Shown piece after piece: positions 53,744 through 62,289 of a stretch of 64,000 nt of DNA (positions are counted from its first letter, which is position 1; every line of letters begins with the position of its first letter). The DNA comes from Bradyrhizobium sp. LMTR 3 (GTDB taxonomy: Bacteria > Pseudomonadota > Alphaproteobacteria > Rhizobiales > Xanthobacteraceae). Below the pieces are notes generated by a model. It ran no database searches. It was not told where the DNA came from and worked only from the letters and a program-made list of their open reading frames with translations. Made by a program: the position numbers and the translations under genes. Location: NCBI RefSeq assembly GCF_001693485.1, contig NZ_MAXC01000004.1:124001-188000 (forward strand). Direction: 5' to 3'.

Positions 53744-53759
53744 TGTGAAGTGCGTCACA
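53744..53759. promoter_or_regulatory. CRP-like box between two divergent small genes
   Basis: TGTGAAGTGCGTCACA fits TGTGA-N6-TCACA exactly. It lies 26 bp upstream of the HTH gene start (53718) and 60 bp upstream of the small membrane gene (53820). A Crp-family regulator is encoded at 58200, but no direct link is shown. Confidence 0.5.
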
Positions 53760-53819
53760 CACCAGATCAGGCCTGGGGACTATACGCAGCCTATTAGGTT
53801 TCCTGATAGGAGGTAACCA

Positions 53820-54053
53820 ATGCGCCGATTGCTTGAAAGCCTTACCCCCCAGGCCCGCCAGATTTATTGGAAATGGGTTGGCGGCATGTTCGCCTTTTAT
53901 GTCGTGCTGATGGTCACGGCTGCAGGCGTATTCGTCAGTCACGATTCAACGCGCAAGCTGGCGCATGAACCCGCCGCGACTGTGGCAATCGGCGGCAAGC
54001 AGCGCTTGGTCACCGAGACCCCGGCGTCAATCCGGCAGGCCGCGAGGTATTGA
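53820..54053 (+). CDS. Small single-helix membrane protein
   Basis: The 77-residue protein is preceded by a very strong ATAGGAGGTAACC ribosome-binding site. A cytoplasmic N-terminus with MRRLLESLTPQARQIYWKW leads to one helix (about 20-40, GGMFAFYVVLMVTAAGVFVS), and a basic tail (STRKLAHEP, KQRLVTETPASIRQAARY) follows. No family is recognised. It is divergent from the HTH gene across the CRP-like box and convergent with the GH1 gene (16-bp gap). Confidence 0.72.
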   Translation: MRRLLESLTPQARQIYWKWVGGMFAFYVVLMVTAAGVFVSHDSTRKLAHEPAATVAIGGKQRLVTETPASIRQAARY

Positions 54054-54069
54054 GGCCGGCTACCGGCGT

Positions 54070-55536
54070 TCAGACGCCGATCGCGTTTCGCGCTACCACG
54101 TCGCGATAGAAGGCAACGCTCAGTTTCGGCGTCCGGCGCTGCGTCTCGAAGTCGACGTGGTAGAGCCCGAAGCGCTTCTCGTAGCCATAGATCCATTCGA
54201 AATTATCCATCAGGCTCCAGAGGAAGTAGCCGCGGACCGGCACGCCCTCCGACGTCGCGCGCTGCAATTGCCGCAAGTAATTGCGCAGATACATGATGCG
54301 ATCGAGGTCGTAGACCTGACCGTCGGCGCGAAGCTTGTCTTCCGACGAGGTGCCGTTCTCGCTGATATAGATCGTCTCGATGTTCCAGACCTTTGCCGCC
54401 AGCCGCGGCGCCCAGTAGATCGTTTCCGGCCCCACACGCAGCCATTCGGAATTCATGTGCGGGAAGGAAGCGGGAAACGGCAGCACGCTCCAGCCCGGCG
54501 CTTTGTCGGAAGCGGCGATGTAGAACTGCGGCGCGTAGATGTTGAGGCCGACGAAATCGTTCGGCTGCGAAATGATCTTCAATTCCTGATCGGTGAATTT
54601 CGGCGCGTTCTTGCCGGCGAACTGCAGAAAGCCGTCGGTATATTTGCCTTCCAGGATGACGCCGAGAAAGCCCGAGTTCAATTCGCGCGTCGCTATCTCG
54701 GCTGCGCGAACGTTTTCCGGCGTGTCGAACGCCGGCACGCAGGCCGCGATGTTTTCGGCCGGTCCCACTTTGGTGCCCTTGCGTCCATGGGCGCGGATCG
54801 CCTGCACGGCGAGGCCATGCGCCAGCGCCACATGGTGGCGGACCTGGTTGACCTCCGCATCGGGCAGTTTGAGCCCGGGGGCATCGATGCCCCATCCATA
54901 GCCGAAATTCACGAACCTTCCGGCTTCGTTGATCGTGAAGATCGACCGGACGCGATCCGTGATCCGCGCTGCCACATGGCCGGCATAATCGCTGAACGCT
55001 TTTGACGTTTCGCTGGATCGCCAGCCGCCGACCTTGTCCTCGAGCGCCTGCGGCAGGTCCCAGTGATAAAGCGTCCCGTACGGCTCGATGCCGTTCTTGA
55101 GGAGTTCGTCGACGAGCCGGTCGTAGAAGTCGAGGCCCTTGGGGTTCGGCTTGCCCGTTCCTTCCGGAAAAACGCGCGGCCAGGCGATCGAAAACCGGTA
55201 GGCCCTCGCGCCCAATTCCCTGATCAGGCCGATGTCTTCCTTGTAGCGATGATAGTGTTCGTTGGCGCGGTCGCCGCTGGTGCCGTCCTCGATCTTGCCT
55301 GATGTGTGCGAGAACGTATCCCAGATCGAACGGCCGCGGCCGTCTTCGTTCACGGCGCCCTCGATCTGATAGGCCGACGTCGCGGTGCCCCAGACGAAGT
55401 CTTTCGGAAAGCTCGCCGGCGCGGGCCGGTCGGATGCCGGTTGCGCGGCGGCATCGGCTGGCGCGGCAGCAATGCCCAGCGCGGACAAGCCCGCAAGCTT
55501 TGCAAAATGCCGGCGCGAGAATTTTCCGAACATCAT
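54070..55536 (-). CDS. GH1 beta-glucosidase with Tat signal
   Basis: The 488-residue GH1 enzyme cleaves beta-glucosides. The N-terminus FGKFSRRHFAKLAGLSALG is a twin-arginine signal, so it is probably exported folded. The barrel begins FPKDFVWGTATSAYQIEGA. The acid/base glutamate is Glu204 in FTINEAGRF, where most GH1 enzymes have N-E-P; the nucleophile Glu393 lies in YISENGTSS. Both catalytic glutamates are therefore present. It starts 9 bp after the GH16 gene stop, so the two act together, perhaps on beta-1,3-glucan fragments. Confidence 0.92.
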   Translation of the reverse strand: MMFGKFSRRHFAKLAGLSALGIAAAPADAAAQPASDRPAPASFPKDFVWGTATSAYQIEGAVNEDGRGRSIWDTFSHTSGKIEDGTSGDRANEHYHRYKEDIGLIRELGARAYRFSIAWPRVFPEGTGKPNPKGLDFYDRLVDELLKNGIEPYGTLYHWDLPQALEDKVGGWRSSETSKAFSDYAGHVAARITDRVRSIFTINEAGRFVNFGYGWGIDAPGLKLPDAEVNQVRHHVALAHGLAVQAIRAHGRKGTKVGPAENIAACVPAFDTPENVRAAEIATRELNSGFLGVILEGKYTDGFLQFAGKNAPKFTDQELKIISQPNDFVGLNIYAPQFYIAASDKAPGWSVLPFPASFPHMNSEWLRVGPETIYWAPRLAAKVWNIETIYISENGTSSEDKLRADGQVYDLDRIMYLRNYLRQLQRATSEGVPVRGYFLWSLMDNFEWIYGYEKRFGLYHVDFETQRRTPKLSVAFYRDVVARNAIGV

Positions 55537-55545
55537 CGTCTCCGG

Positions 55546-56565
55546 TCAGCGTTCGTCGATTTGGTAGGCGGATATGCTGTCGATCTCGAATGCGACAATA
55601 TTGGGAGATTCGCCATCGACGAATCCCACGCCCTCGAGAGTCTTCGAGCCCATAGCCAGGTTCACGATCATGTACATGGGTTCGTGGAAGCCGACCGGGA
55701 CCTTGATCTCGGAGACCGGCTGTCGGTCTATGAAATAGGTTATGCGATCCGGCTGCCACAGCACGCCATAGTCGTGGAACGCGGTCGGGGCGTCCGGCAC
55801 AATGAAGTCAAACCCGCAGCGTTCCACGCGCTGCGTCTCCGGTATCCGCCAATGCGTCGTCATCACGATGTCGCCCGGCCGTTGCCCGCGGCCTTCCATG
55901 ATGTCGACTTCCGGCGGCCAGCCGCCGTCATCGGCGAGCATCCAGAATGCCGGCCACACGCCGGTGCCGACCGGTATCTTGGCGCGGATTTCGAAATATC
56001 CGTACTTCTGGGCAAACCGGCTCTGGGTCGTCAGGATGCCCGAGATATATTCATTGTTGAACAGCACGGTCTTCAGCGCTGGCGGGGTCCGGCTGGCGAC
56101 GATCGAGAGAACGCCGTCCTTGACCTTGAACGGATCGAGGCCGAGCGGCGTTGTTTCGCGCCCGCCATAACGCGGATCGACATAGATCTGCTGTTCGCCA
56201 TTGTAGCTGGTCTTGCGCCTGAAGTCGGAGCCCTCGCCACCCCAGTAACGCGCTTCCGGCCAGGCAGCGCCGCCGGCGTAGTAGGGCGCCCATCTTTCAT
56301 CCAGCAGCGGATGGGTATCGAAATCGTCGTGGAAAGTCCGGTGCAGGGCTACCGATGCGAACGATGCGGGGTTCGGCGCCTCGACGCGGCGGCAGCGCTC
56401 GCCGAGCATGGCGGTCGCAACCTGCAGCGTGAGTTTGGCCGTTGCCCCGGCGAGATCGGCCTGCGCCAACGCTGGCCCGGCAAACAGGCTGCCCATCGCG
56501 ACCAAAGCGCACAGCATCAATCTCTCGGTCCGCCGTTCCCTTCGCGACGACAGGAGATCATTCAC
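55546..56565 (-). CDS. GH16 endo-glucanase-like exported glycosidase
   Basis: The protein (339 residues from GTG 56565) has a basic stretch SSRRERRTERL and a signal peptide MLCALVAMGSLFAGPALAQ. The GH16 jelly-roll domain (about 75-335) has the catalytic motif EVDIMEG with Glu219, Asp221 and Glu224. WPAFWMLADDGGWPPEVDIM is the active-site strand, and GVLWQPDRITYFIDRQPV is another conserved block. GH16 includes laminarinases, lichenases and agarases; the substrate is not set by this sequence. It is followed by the GH1 gene in an operon. ATG 56517 is an alternative start. Confidence 0.85.
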   Translation of the reverse strand: MNDLLSSRRERRTERLMLCALVAMGSLFAGPALAQADLAGATAKLTLQVATAMLGERCRRVEAPNPASFASVALHRTFHDDFDTHPLLDERWAPYYAGGAAWPEARYWGGEGSDFRRKTSYNGEQQIYVDPRYGGRETTPLGLDPFKVKDGVLSIVASRTPPALKTVLFNNEYISGILTTQSRFAQKYGYFEIRAKIPVGTGVWPAFWMLADDGGWPPEVDIMEGRGQRPGDIVMTTHWRIPETQRVERCGFDFIVPDAPTAFHDYGVLWQPDRITYFIDRQPVSEIKVPVGFHEPMYMIVNLAMGSKTLEGVGFVDGESPNIVAFEIDSISAYQIDER

Positions 56566-56607
56566 GGACGATGCCCTCGATCTGACGGTCTGCGGACGAA
56601 CGGCGTG

Positions 56608-56627
56608 CGTACCTCGTTTGAGGTACG
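56608..56627. promoter_or_regulatory. Inverted repeat upstream of the GH16-GH1 operon
   Basis: CGTACCTC (56608-56615) and GAGGTACG (56620-56627) are perfect arms around GTTT. A further ATACGAGGT (56634 on) repeats the arm. It lies 43 bp upstream of the GH16 start, between that operon and the HD-GYP gene, so it may be an operator. Confidence 0.5.
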
Positions 56628-56819
56628 TAGTTATACGAGGTGGATACTTAACGGCAAGGTAGCCCTGATGTCCCAGAATGAGGTGCGTTGGAGCGCCTGA
56701 TGCCGATGGCGCCGAGTGAGGGCTCGGCCTTTCGAACCATCGATCGTTCAATTTGTTTTCAGTTCTCCAAGATTGAGAGACGGTTTCTTCAATATTGGCG
56801 CGTACGGACTTTTCTCGAC

Positions 56820-57863
56820 ATGCTCGTCTACTATGTCACAGACGAACCGACGAAGTTGCCTGCAGTTCGCGCGATGTTCGAGCCGCAACACGCCGTGGTG
56901 CCCTGGTTGCTGGGCGGCGACGGCACCCGGCTCAGGTCGCATGGCGTGCTGATGGTCGACGTCGACCTGCGGCAGATGCCGCGCGTCGATCGGCTCAGGC
57001 TCATATTGCAGGACCTCGCCGGCATTCCCGAAAAACTGTTCGTCGTTCACAATCTCTCGCGCTCGATGGTAGCGCAGGCCTATGCGCTCGGCGCGACCGC
57101 GGTCCTTTCACGCGCCAAGGAAGCAATTCCCAAGGTTGCGCAGATCGAAGCGGTGGAAGCGGCCGCGGAGGACAAAGCTGCGGTTCCGGCATCGGAGATG
57201 GACGAGGGCGTGGCCGCCTTCGCCTCGATGTTTTCGAATGTGCGCCTTGGCAGGCCGGTGAAAGTTGCCGATGCGAAGCGTGCGACGTCGAAGATCATCC
57301 AGCGCGTCGGGCAGGATGGCCTTTCGGCATGGCTTGACGAGGTGCGCCGCTATCACGAGGGCACGTTTCAGCATTGCCTGCTCGTCACCGGCGTCGCGGT
57401 CGGCTTCGCGCTCGATATCGGGTTTTCCGGCACAGACGTATCGCGGCTCGGAATGGCGGCGACCCTTCACGACATCGGCAAGGCGCGCATCCCGCTGTCG
57501 ATTCTGGACAAGCCCGGGCGCTTGGACCCTGACGAGGAGGAGATCATCAAGCGCCATCCCGCGATCGGATATGAACTGTTGAAGGGCGTGTCCGGCATCA
57601 GCCCGGAGATTCTGGACGGCGTGAGGCACCATCACGAATATCTTGACGGCTCCGGCTATCCAGATGGACTGAAGGCCTCGCAGATTTCCGATCTGGTCCG
57701 GTTGCTGACGATCTCGGACATCTTCGCCGCGCTCATCGAGTCGAGGTCGTACCGGCCGCCCATGGCCCGGCCCGCCGCCTACCAGATCCTGTGCGGCATG
57801 GAGGGCAAGCTGGAAGGATCGCTGGTCAGGGCGTTCCGCAATGTCGCACTGGGGCCGGGATGA
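56820..57863 (+). CDS. HD-GYP cyclic di-GMP phosphodiesterase
   Basis: The 347-residue protein has an N-terminal receiver-like region (about 1-115) without a clear phosphoacceptor Asp, and an HD-GYP domain (about 160-345). The metal ligands are His217 and Asp218 in ATLHDIGKARI. The GYP motif is intact: HHHEYLDGSGYPDGL near 270-284. Such enzymes split c-di-GMP to GMP. ATG 56820 (MLVYYVTDEP) was chosen; the frame is open to 56688 but without conserved residues. It is divergent from GH16. Confidence 0.88.
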   Translation: MLVYYVTDEPTKLPAVRAMFEPQHAVVPWLLGGDGTRLRSHGVLMVDVDLRQMPRVDRLRLILQDLAGIPEKLFVVHNLSRSMVAQAYALGATAVLSRAKEAIPKVAQIEAVEAAAEDKAAVPASEMDEGVAAFASMFSNVRLGRPVKVADAKRATSKIIQRVGQDGLSAWLDEVRRYHEGTFQHCLLVTGVAVGFALDIGFSGTDVSRLGMAATLHDIGKARIPLSILDKPGRLDPDEEEIIKRHPAIGYELLKGVSGISPEILDGVRHHHEYLDGSGYPDGLKASQISDLVRLLTISDIFAALIESRSYRPPMARPAAYQILCGMEGKLEGSLVRAFRNVALGPG

Positions 57864-58199
57864 GGTTGCGTTAGATTGCCCATACGGACAGTTCCCGTAT
57901 CGGCGGGGCCGCCAGCACAATGAACCGGTGGCTGACCTTAGCGGAACTCGATCAGCGGTCCTGAAGGCTGGTGTCGAAGCGGTTCCCCGATCGCCTGCGA
58001 CGCCGCATCAAAGGTTCGCCGTACCTTTACCGGCGTGGCGCGGTAGGGTACTCAGCAAGTATCGTATCCAAGATGGCTGCTCAAAGCCGGCACGATGCAC
58101 GATGAAAGTGGAGTTGGTGGCGGCACAGCGCAGAAGACATTCCTGCCAAAGACTTCCCAGGAGATCTGCGTGTTCTTCTGAGGGACGAAGTCTCTCGTG
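57864..58199. other. 336-bp region without a supported gene
   Basis: I see no supported reading frame between the HD-GYP and Crp-type genes. A weak inverted pair ATACGG/CCGTAT occurs near 57882-57900. The 3' part should contain the promoter of the regulator at 58200. No named motif is visible. Confidence 0.5.
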
Positions 58200-58964
58200 A
58201 TGGGCCGTCCGGCGAGCGCCGGTAATCGCCTTCTCATGGCGTTGCCGCCGGCAGACCTCGCGTTGCTCGCCCCTCATCTCCAGAAGGTGTCGCTCGAACA
58301 GGACGCCGTGGTGATACGAGCGGGAGATCGACGCCACCATGTTTACTTTCCCCATAGCGGGGCCATCTCCTTCATGCTCGGCCTTCCGAACGGAGAAACG
58401 ATCGCAACCGCGGTAATCGGGCGCGAGGGAGCGATCGGGGCATTATCGGTGCTGGGACCCTCTTTCTTGTCCTCCGTGACCGCGGTCGTGCGGGTGGCCG
58501 GCACCGCCTCGCAAATCTCCGTGTCGCGGTTTCATGCAGCCTACATGGAGAGCGGCGCCATCAGACAGGTGGTCGAGGCGCACACGAGGTCGATACTCAT
58601 GCAGTTCCAGCACGTCTCAGCCTGCAACGGACTGCACTCGGTCGAGGCCCGCATGGCCCGGTGGCTGCTTCATCTGCACGATCGAACCGAGGGCAACAAC
58701 ATCCTGGCATTAACGCAGGGCACGCTTTCGCAGTTGCTCGGGGTGCGACGAACGACCGTGACGCAGGTGATTGCCAAACTCCGCGCCTTAGGCGCCATCA
58801 GATCCGCTCGGCGGGGCTTGGTCGAAATTGACAGGCCGCGGCTCGAGGAGGCTACCTGTGAATGCTACGACATCATACGTTGTGCAACCGATCGGATCGT
58901 CCCGCATGAAGCCGTGAGGTCGCACCCGCATTTTGCATCGGCCGACAAACTCCACGGTGTATGA
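58200..58964 (+). CDS. Crp/Fnr-family transcriptional regulator
   Basis: The 254-residue protein has a cyclic-nucleotide-binding-like beta-roll (about 12-130), a dimer helix and an HTH of the Crp type (about 170-225, LTQGTLSQLLGVRRTTVTQVIAKLRALG). It has no N-terminal cysteine cluster, so it is not an FNR with an iron-sulfur cluster. The beta-roll lacks a convincing cAMP-binding R/S motif (GETIATAVIGREGAIGA here). Many alphaproteobacterial members respond to unknown signals. It precedes tRNA-Thr, which is on the opposite strand. Target sites are unknown. Confidence 0.88.
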   Translation: MGRPASAGNRLLMALPPADLALLAPHLQKVSLEQDAVVIRAGDRRHHVYFPHSGAISFMLGLPNGETIATAVIGREGAIGALSVLGPSFLSSVTAVVRVAGTASQISVSRFHAAYMESGAIRQVVEAHTRSILMQFQHVSACNGLHSVEARMARWLLHLHDRTEGNNILALTQGTLSQLLGVRRTTVTQVIAKLRALGAIRSARRGLVEIDRPRLEEATCECYDIIRCATDRIVPHEAVRSHPHFASADKLHGV

Positions 58965-59090
58965 TCGGTTTTAATAACCTCCTACAGACGGCCGCGACGG
59001 CGAGCAAGAAATCGGCAATGTTCGAGGAAGCGAATGACCGCTCGCAACCCGACGCGCGGAAGCCTTGTGGCTGATCTTTCAGGGAAGAGC

Positions 59091-59165
59091 TGGTGCTGCC
59101 AGACAGGATTGAACTGTCGACCTCTCCATTACCAATGGAGTGCTCTACCACTGAGCTACGGCAGC
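59091..59165 (-). tRNA. tRNA-Thr (anticodon GGT)
   Basis: Read on the minus strand the 75-base sequence folds as a tRNA. The acceptor GCTGCCG pairs with TGGCAGC, the D arm contains GCTCAGTGGTAGAGC, the anticodon stem is CTCCA/TGGAG with loop TTGGTAA (anticodon GGT, 59131-59133) and the T arm is GACAG-TTCAATC-CTGTC. The CCA end is encoded (59091-59093). It decodes ACC/ACU threonine codons. Confidence 0.95.
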
Positions 59166-59502
59166 ATGCCCGGTGTTCAAGGAATCGGCCCTAAAGGCCC
59201 CTACAGGCGGCCGGTTCTTGCCACAAGGGCCGTTCTGGTGCAAGCGCGCGGACAGGCTGAGAAAGCACCAAAATGGGGTAAAAATCGTCCCGACGATCAG
59301 GACCAGGAGCAATTGGGCTACTTCGGGCCTCGCACCGGTTCCCGACCTTGCCTTGAGCGGCCGAATCCTGGCTTCCGCTACTTGTCGCGGGGTTCGGGAT
59401 CGTGGCAGGCCGGGCGCGATTGCGGCATGGCTGATCGAAAGCGGCTTCGAATGGCGGCGTCCTTGGCGCTGTTTTGAACAAGGCATGTTCGGCGGACTGA
59501 CG
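59166..59502. other. 337-bp region upstream of a small gene
   Basis: The plus strand is open through much of this gap, but the reading lacks protein-like composition, and no ribosome-binding site supports an early start. The tRNA promoter should lie in the 5' part on the minus strand. Nothing else is recognised. Confidence 0.45.
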
Positions 59503-59703
59503 ATGAAGGGTGATGAAGACAAGAGCGCAGGAAAGACCGGCGCGGATGTGAAGGATTCACGACGCGACCGGCTGAAGCTGGCGCTGCGCGAAAATCTGAA
59601 GCGGCGGAAGTCGCAGGCGCGTGGGCGCAGCGATCCCGGCGCATCTTCCGAAAGCCCCAATGCGTCCCTAGATGACGCCAGCGGAGAAAAGCCGGGCCAG
59701 TAG
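59503..59703 (+). CDS. Small basic protein of unknown function
   Basis: The 66-residue product (MKGDEDKSAGKTGADVKDSR at the start) is hydrophilic, with a basic amphipathic centre DRLKLALRENLKRRKSQARGR and a Ser/Ala/Pro-rich end. It resembles small disordered proteins that bind nucleic acid or protein, but I recognise no family. GGCGGA precedes ATG 59503; ATG 59485 is an alternative. It ends 76 bp before the reductase-like gene. Confidence 0.55.
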   Translation: MKGDEDKSAGKTGADVKDSRRDRLKLALRENLKRRKSQARGRSDPGASSESPNASLDDASGEKPGQ

Positions 59704-59779
59704 CGTAGAGGGAATCCCCGATCGCTCGCCGGGCGGCCTGACAATTCTTTTGCAGTTGTTGTTTCTTTGGGTGGCGATC

Positions 59780-61486
59780 ATGAGTGCAGACATCACGGCT
59801 GGTCCGGCGACCGGCGCGACTTCCACCGCGTTTCCGCGTTACGAACAGACATTCCCGGCGCTCACCCATCACGAAATCGCGCGCATGCGCCGGTTCGGGG
59901 AGCTTCGGACCTACAAGGACGGCGAAATCCTGTTTGAGACCGGCAAGGTCGGTCCCGGCATGTTCGTGGTGCTGTCGGGCACGGTCGCGATCACCCAGCG
60001 CGACGGCCTCGGCCATATCACGCCCGTCATCGACCAGGGCCCGGGACAGTTTCTGGCCGAGATCGGACAACTCTCCGGGCGCGTCGCGCTGGTCGACGGC
60101 CACGCCGAGGGTGACGTCGAAACACTGCTGATCCCGCCGGACCAATTGCGTGCGCTTCTGGTCGCGGAAGCCGAGCTCGGCGAGCGCATCATGCGCGCGC
60201 TAATCCTGCGCCGGGTCAGCCTGATCCAGGGCGGCGTCGGTGGTCCGGTGCTGATCGGCCCGTCCTCCCTCGGCGACACGGCGCGGTTGCAGAATTTTCT
60301 GGCGCGCAACGGCCAGCCGCACCACGTGCTCGATCCCGCAAGCGACAAGGACGCGGCCGATCTCGTCGCGCGCTATTCGGCCTCGCGGGCCGATCTGCCG
60401 CTGGTGGTGTGCCCCGACGGTACCGTGCTGCGAAATCCGTCGGAGACGTCGCTGGCGCTGGCGGTCGGCATGATCACCAACCAGGCGCATGAGAGACTCT
60501 ATGATGTGGCGGTGGTCGGCGGCGGTCCTGCCGGTCTCGCCACGGCGGTCTATGCCGCCTCCGAAGGATTGTCGGTGGCGGTATTCGACGCGCGGGCGTT
60601 CGGCGGCCAGGCCGGCGCCAGCGCGCGCATCGAAAACTATCTGGGTTTTCCGACCGGCATTTCGGGGCAGGCGCTCGCCGGCCGTGCCTACAATCAGGCG
60701 CAAAAATTCGGCGCCGAGATGCTGATACCGGTTTCGATCCGGTCGCTGGATTGCTCGCAGCGCGACGGCGTGTTCGCGCTGGCCACCGAATGCGGGCAGT
60801 CGCTGCGCGCCAAATCCATCGTGGTGGCGAGCGGGGCGCGTTACCGGCGGCCGGAAATCGAAAATCTCGATGTGTTCGAAGGCCGCGGCGTCTGGTACTG
60901 GGCCTCGCCGATCGAGGCCAAGCTGTGCGTCGGCCAGGATGTCGTGTTGGTCGGTGGCGGCAATTCCGCTGGCCAGGCCGCGGTGTTTCTGTCCGGCCAT
61001 GCGCGCAAGGTCTACATGATCATCCGCGGCGGCGGGCTGGGCGCCAGCATGTCGCGCTATCTGATCGAGCGGATCGAGGCGGCGTCCAACATCGAGCTGG
61101 TCTTCAACGCCGAGGTGATTGCGGTCGAAGGCGGCGGCGATGGATCGCTTGAACGCGTGCGCTGGAAGAGCCGGCTGGCGCCCGAACAGCACAGTTTCGA
61201 TGTCCGCAACCTGTTTTTGTTCGTCGGCGCCGACCCGGCGACCCATTGGCTGGACGGCTGCGGCGTCACGCTCGACCGCGCGGGCTTTGTGGTGACGGGA
61301 GCGCAGTCCGAACAAAATCTCGGCCGCCCGGTGCCGCCCCTGGAAACCTCGGTGCCCGGTGTGTTCGCGGTCGGCGACGTGCGCTCCGGCTCGGTCAAAC
61401 GCGTCGGCGGCGCGATCGGCGAGGGCGCACAGGTGGTCGCCGCGCTGCATGGTTATCTCGCCGACGCCGCGAAACCGTCGCTATGA
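59780..61486 (+). CDS. Cyclic-nucleotide-binding/thioredoxin-reductase-like fusion flavoprotein
   Basis: The 568-residue protein has three parts. A cyclic-nucleotide-binding domain (about 20-145: YKDGEILFETGKVGPGMFVVLSG and GQFLAEIGQLSG) is followed by a thioredoxin-like linker domain without cysteines (about 150-245) and a TrxB-type FAD/NAD(P)H domain (about 255-565: VAVVGGGPAGLATAVYAASE, VVLVGGGNSAGQAAVFL and VPGVFAVGDVRSGSVKRV). The redox pair C-x-x-C of thioredoxin reductase is missing; the site reads WYWASPIEAKLC. It is therefore probably not a thioredoxin reductase, but a flavoenzyme (for example ferredoxin-NADP reductase-like) gated by a ligand. Confidence 0.88.
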   Translation: MSADITAGPATGATSTAFPRYEQTFPALTHHEIARMRRFGELRTYKDGEILFETGKVGPGMFVVLSGTVAITQRDGLGHITPVIDQGPGQFLAEIGQLSGRVALVDGHAEGDVETLLIPPDQLRALLVAEAELGERIMRALILRRVSLIQGGVGGPVLIGPSSLGDTARLQNFLARNGQPHHVLDPASDKDAADLVARYSASRADLPLVVCPDGTVLRNPSETSLALAVGMITNQAHERLYDVAVVGGGPAGLATAVYAASEGLSVAVFDARAFGGQAGASARIENYLGFPTGISGQALAGRAYNQAQKFGAEMLIPVSIRSLDCSQRDGVFALATECGQSLRAKSIVVASGARYRRPEIENLDVFEGRGVWYWASPIEAKLCVGQDVVLVGGGNSAGQAAVFLSGHARKVYMIIRGGGLGASMSRYLIERIEAASNIELVFNAEVIAVEGGGDGSLERVRWKSRLAPEQHSFDVRNLFLFVGADPATHWLDGCGVTLDRAGFVVTGAQSEQNLGRPVPPLETSVPGVFAVGDVRSGSVKRVGGAIGEGAQVVAALHGYLADAAKPSL

Positions 61487-61666
61487 TACGGCGTGGCTGC
61501 CGTCATTTGTGACAGAAGCGCAAATATTTCGTGCATCATACAACTTTTGTCGATGCGGATGAACTGGCGCACATGCCTGCCTTGCCGAAGGCCGCACGCG
61601 ATGCGTGTGGAAATTCTTCGCGCCGCGTCGTAACGTTTAGAAGATTTCCAACGAAGGGGGCGCGTC

Positions 61667-62173
61667 ATGATTTTAGGTATGAGTTTGGCAACATTCGTTC
61701 TCGTGCACGTCATCATCAGCCTGATCGCCATCGTGGCGGGCCTCATCGTGATGTTCGGGATGCTCGGCTCGAAGCGGATGCCGGGCCTGACCGCGATCTT
61801 CCTGGTGTTCACGATCTTGACCAGCGCGTCAGGATTTCCGATTCCGCCTCTTTTGTCCGAGAAGCTGTTGCCGTCGCATATGATCGGCATTCTCTCGCTG
61901 GTGCTGCTGGCGATCGCCTGTTTTGCGCTTTACGGCATGAAGCTTAACGGTGCCTGGCGCTGGATCTACGCGCTGACCGCGCTGGTCTCGCTCTATCTCA
62001 ACGTGTTCGTGCTGGTGATCCAGTCCTTCCTCAAAGTGCCGGCGCTGCATGCGCTGGCGCCGAGCGTGCCACCGGCCGAGCCGCCGTTCGCGATCGTCCA
62101 GGGCATCGTGCTGGTATTCTTCGTCGTCGTGATCATCGGCGTGCTCCGGCGATACCGGCCGACGCCCACATAG
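61667..62173 (+). CDS. Membrane protein of unknown function
   Basis: The 168-residue protein has four to five predicted helices (about 8-30, 38-52, 72-90, 95-116 and 138-160). Motifs such as GSKRMPGLTAIFLVFTILTSASGFP and SYLYL-like LVSLYLNVFVLVIQSF resemble small cytochrome-b561-like or DoxX-like proteins, but no ligand His pattern is clear. A GAAGGGGGCG ribosome-binding site precedes ATG 61667. It lies 180 bp after the reductase-like gene and 116 bp before the hydrolase. Confidence 0.72.
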   Translation: MILGMSLATFVLVHVIISLIAIVAGLIVMFGMLGSKRMPGLTAIFLVFTILTSASGFPIPPLLSEKLLPSHMIGILSLVLLAIACFALYGMKLNGAWRWIYALTALVSLYLNVFVLVIQSFLKVPALHALAPSVPPAEPPFAIVQGIVLVFFVVVIIGVLRRYRPTPT

Positions 62174-62289
62174 GCTGGCCTCTGGTATCTACCGAGGCAA
62201 GTCCGCACATCGCAATCAACCACGTCAGCTTCCGGGCGACGCAATGACGCGTGCTCGGGGATGATGGCGTAACCAGAGGAGAATTCATA

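Noticed and set aside
59091-59165. tRNA-Thr as an integration site for a genomic island
   Set aside because: No integrase gene, no repeated tRNA 3' end and no island-like gene content is visible on either side within the window.
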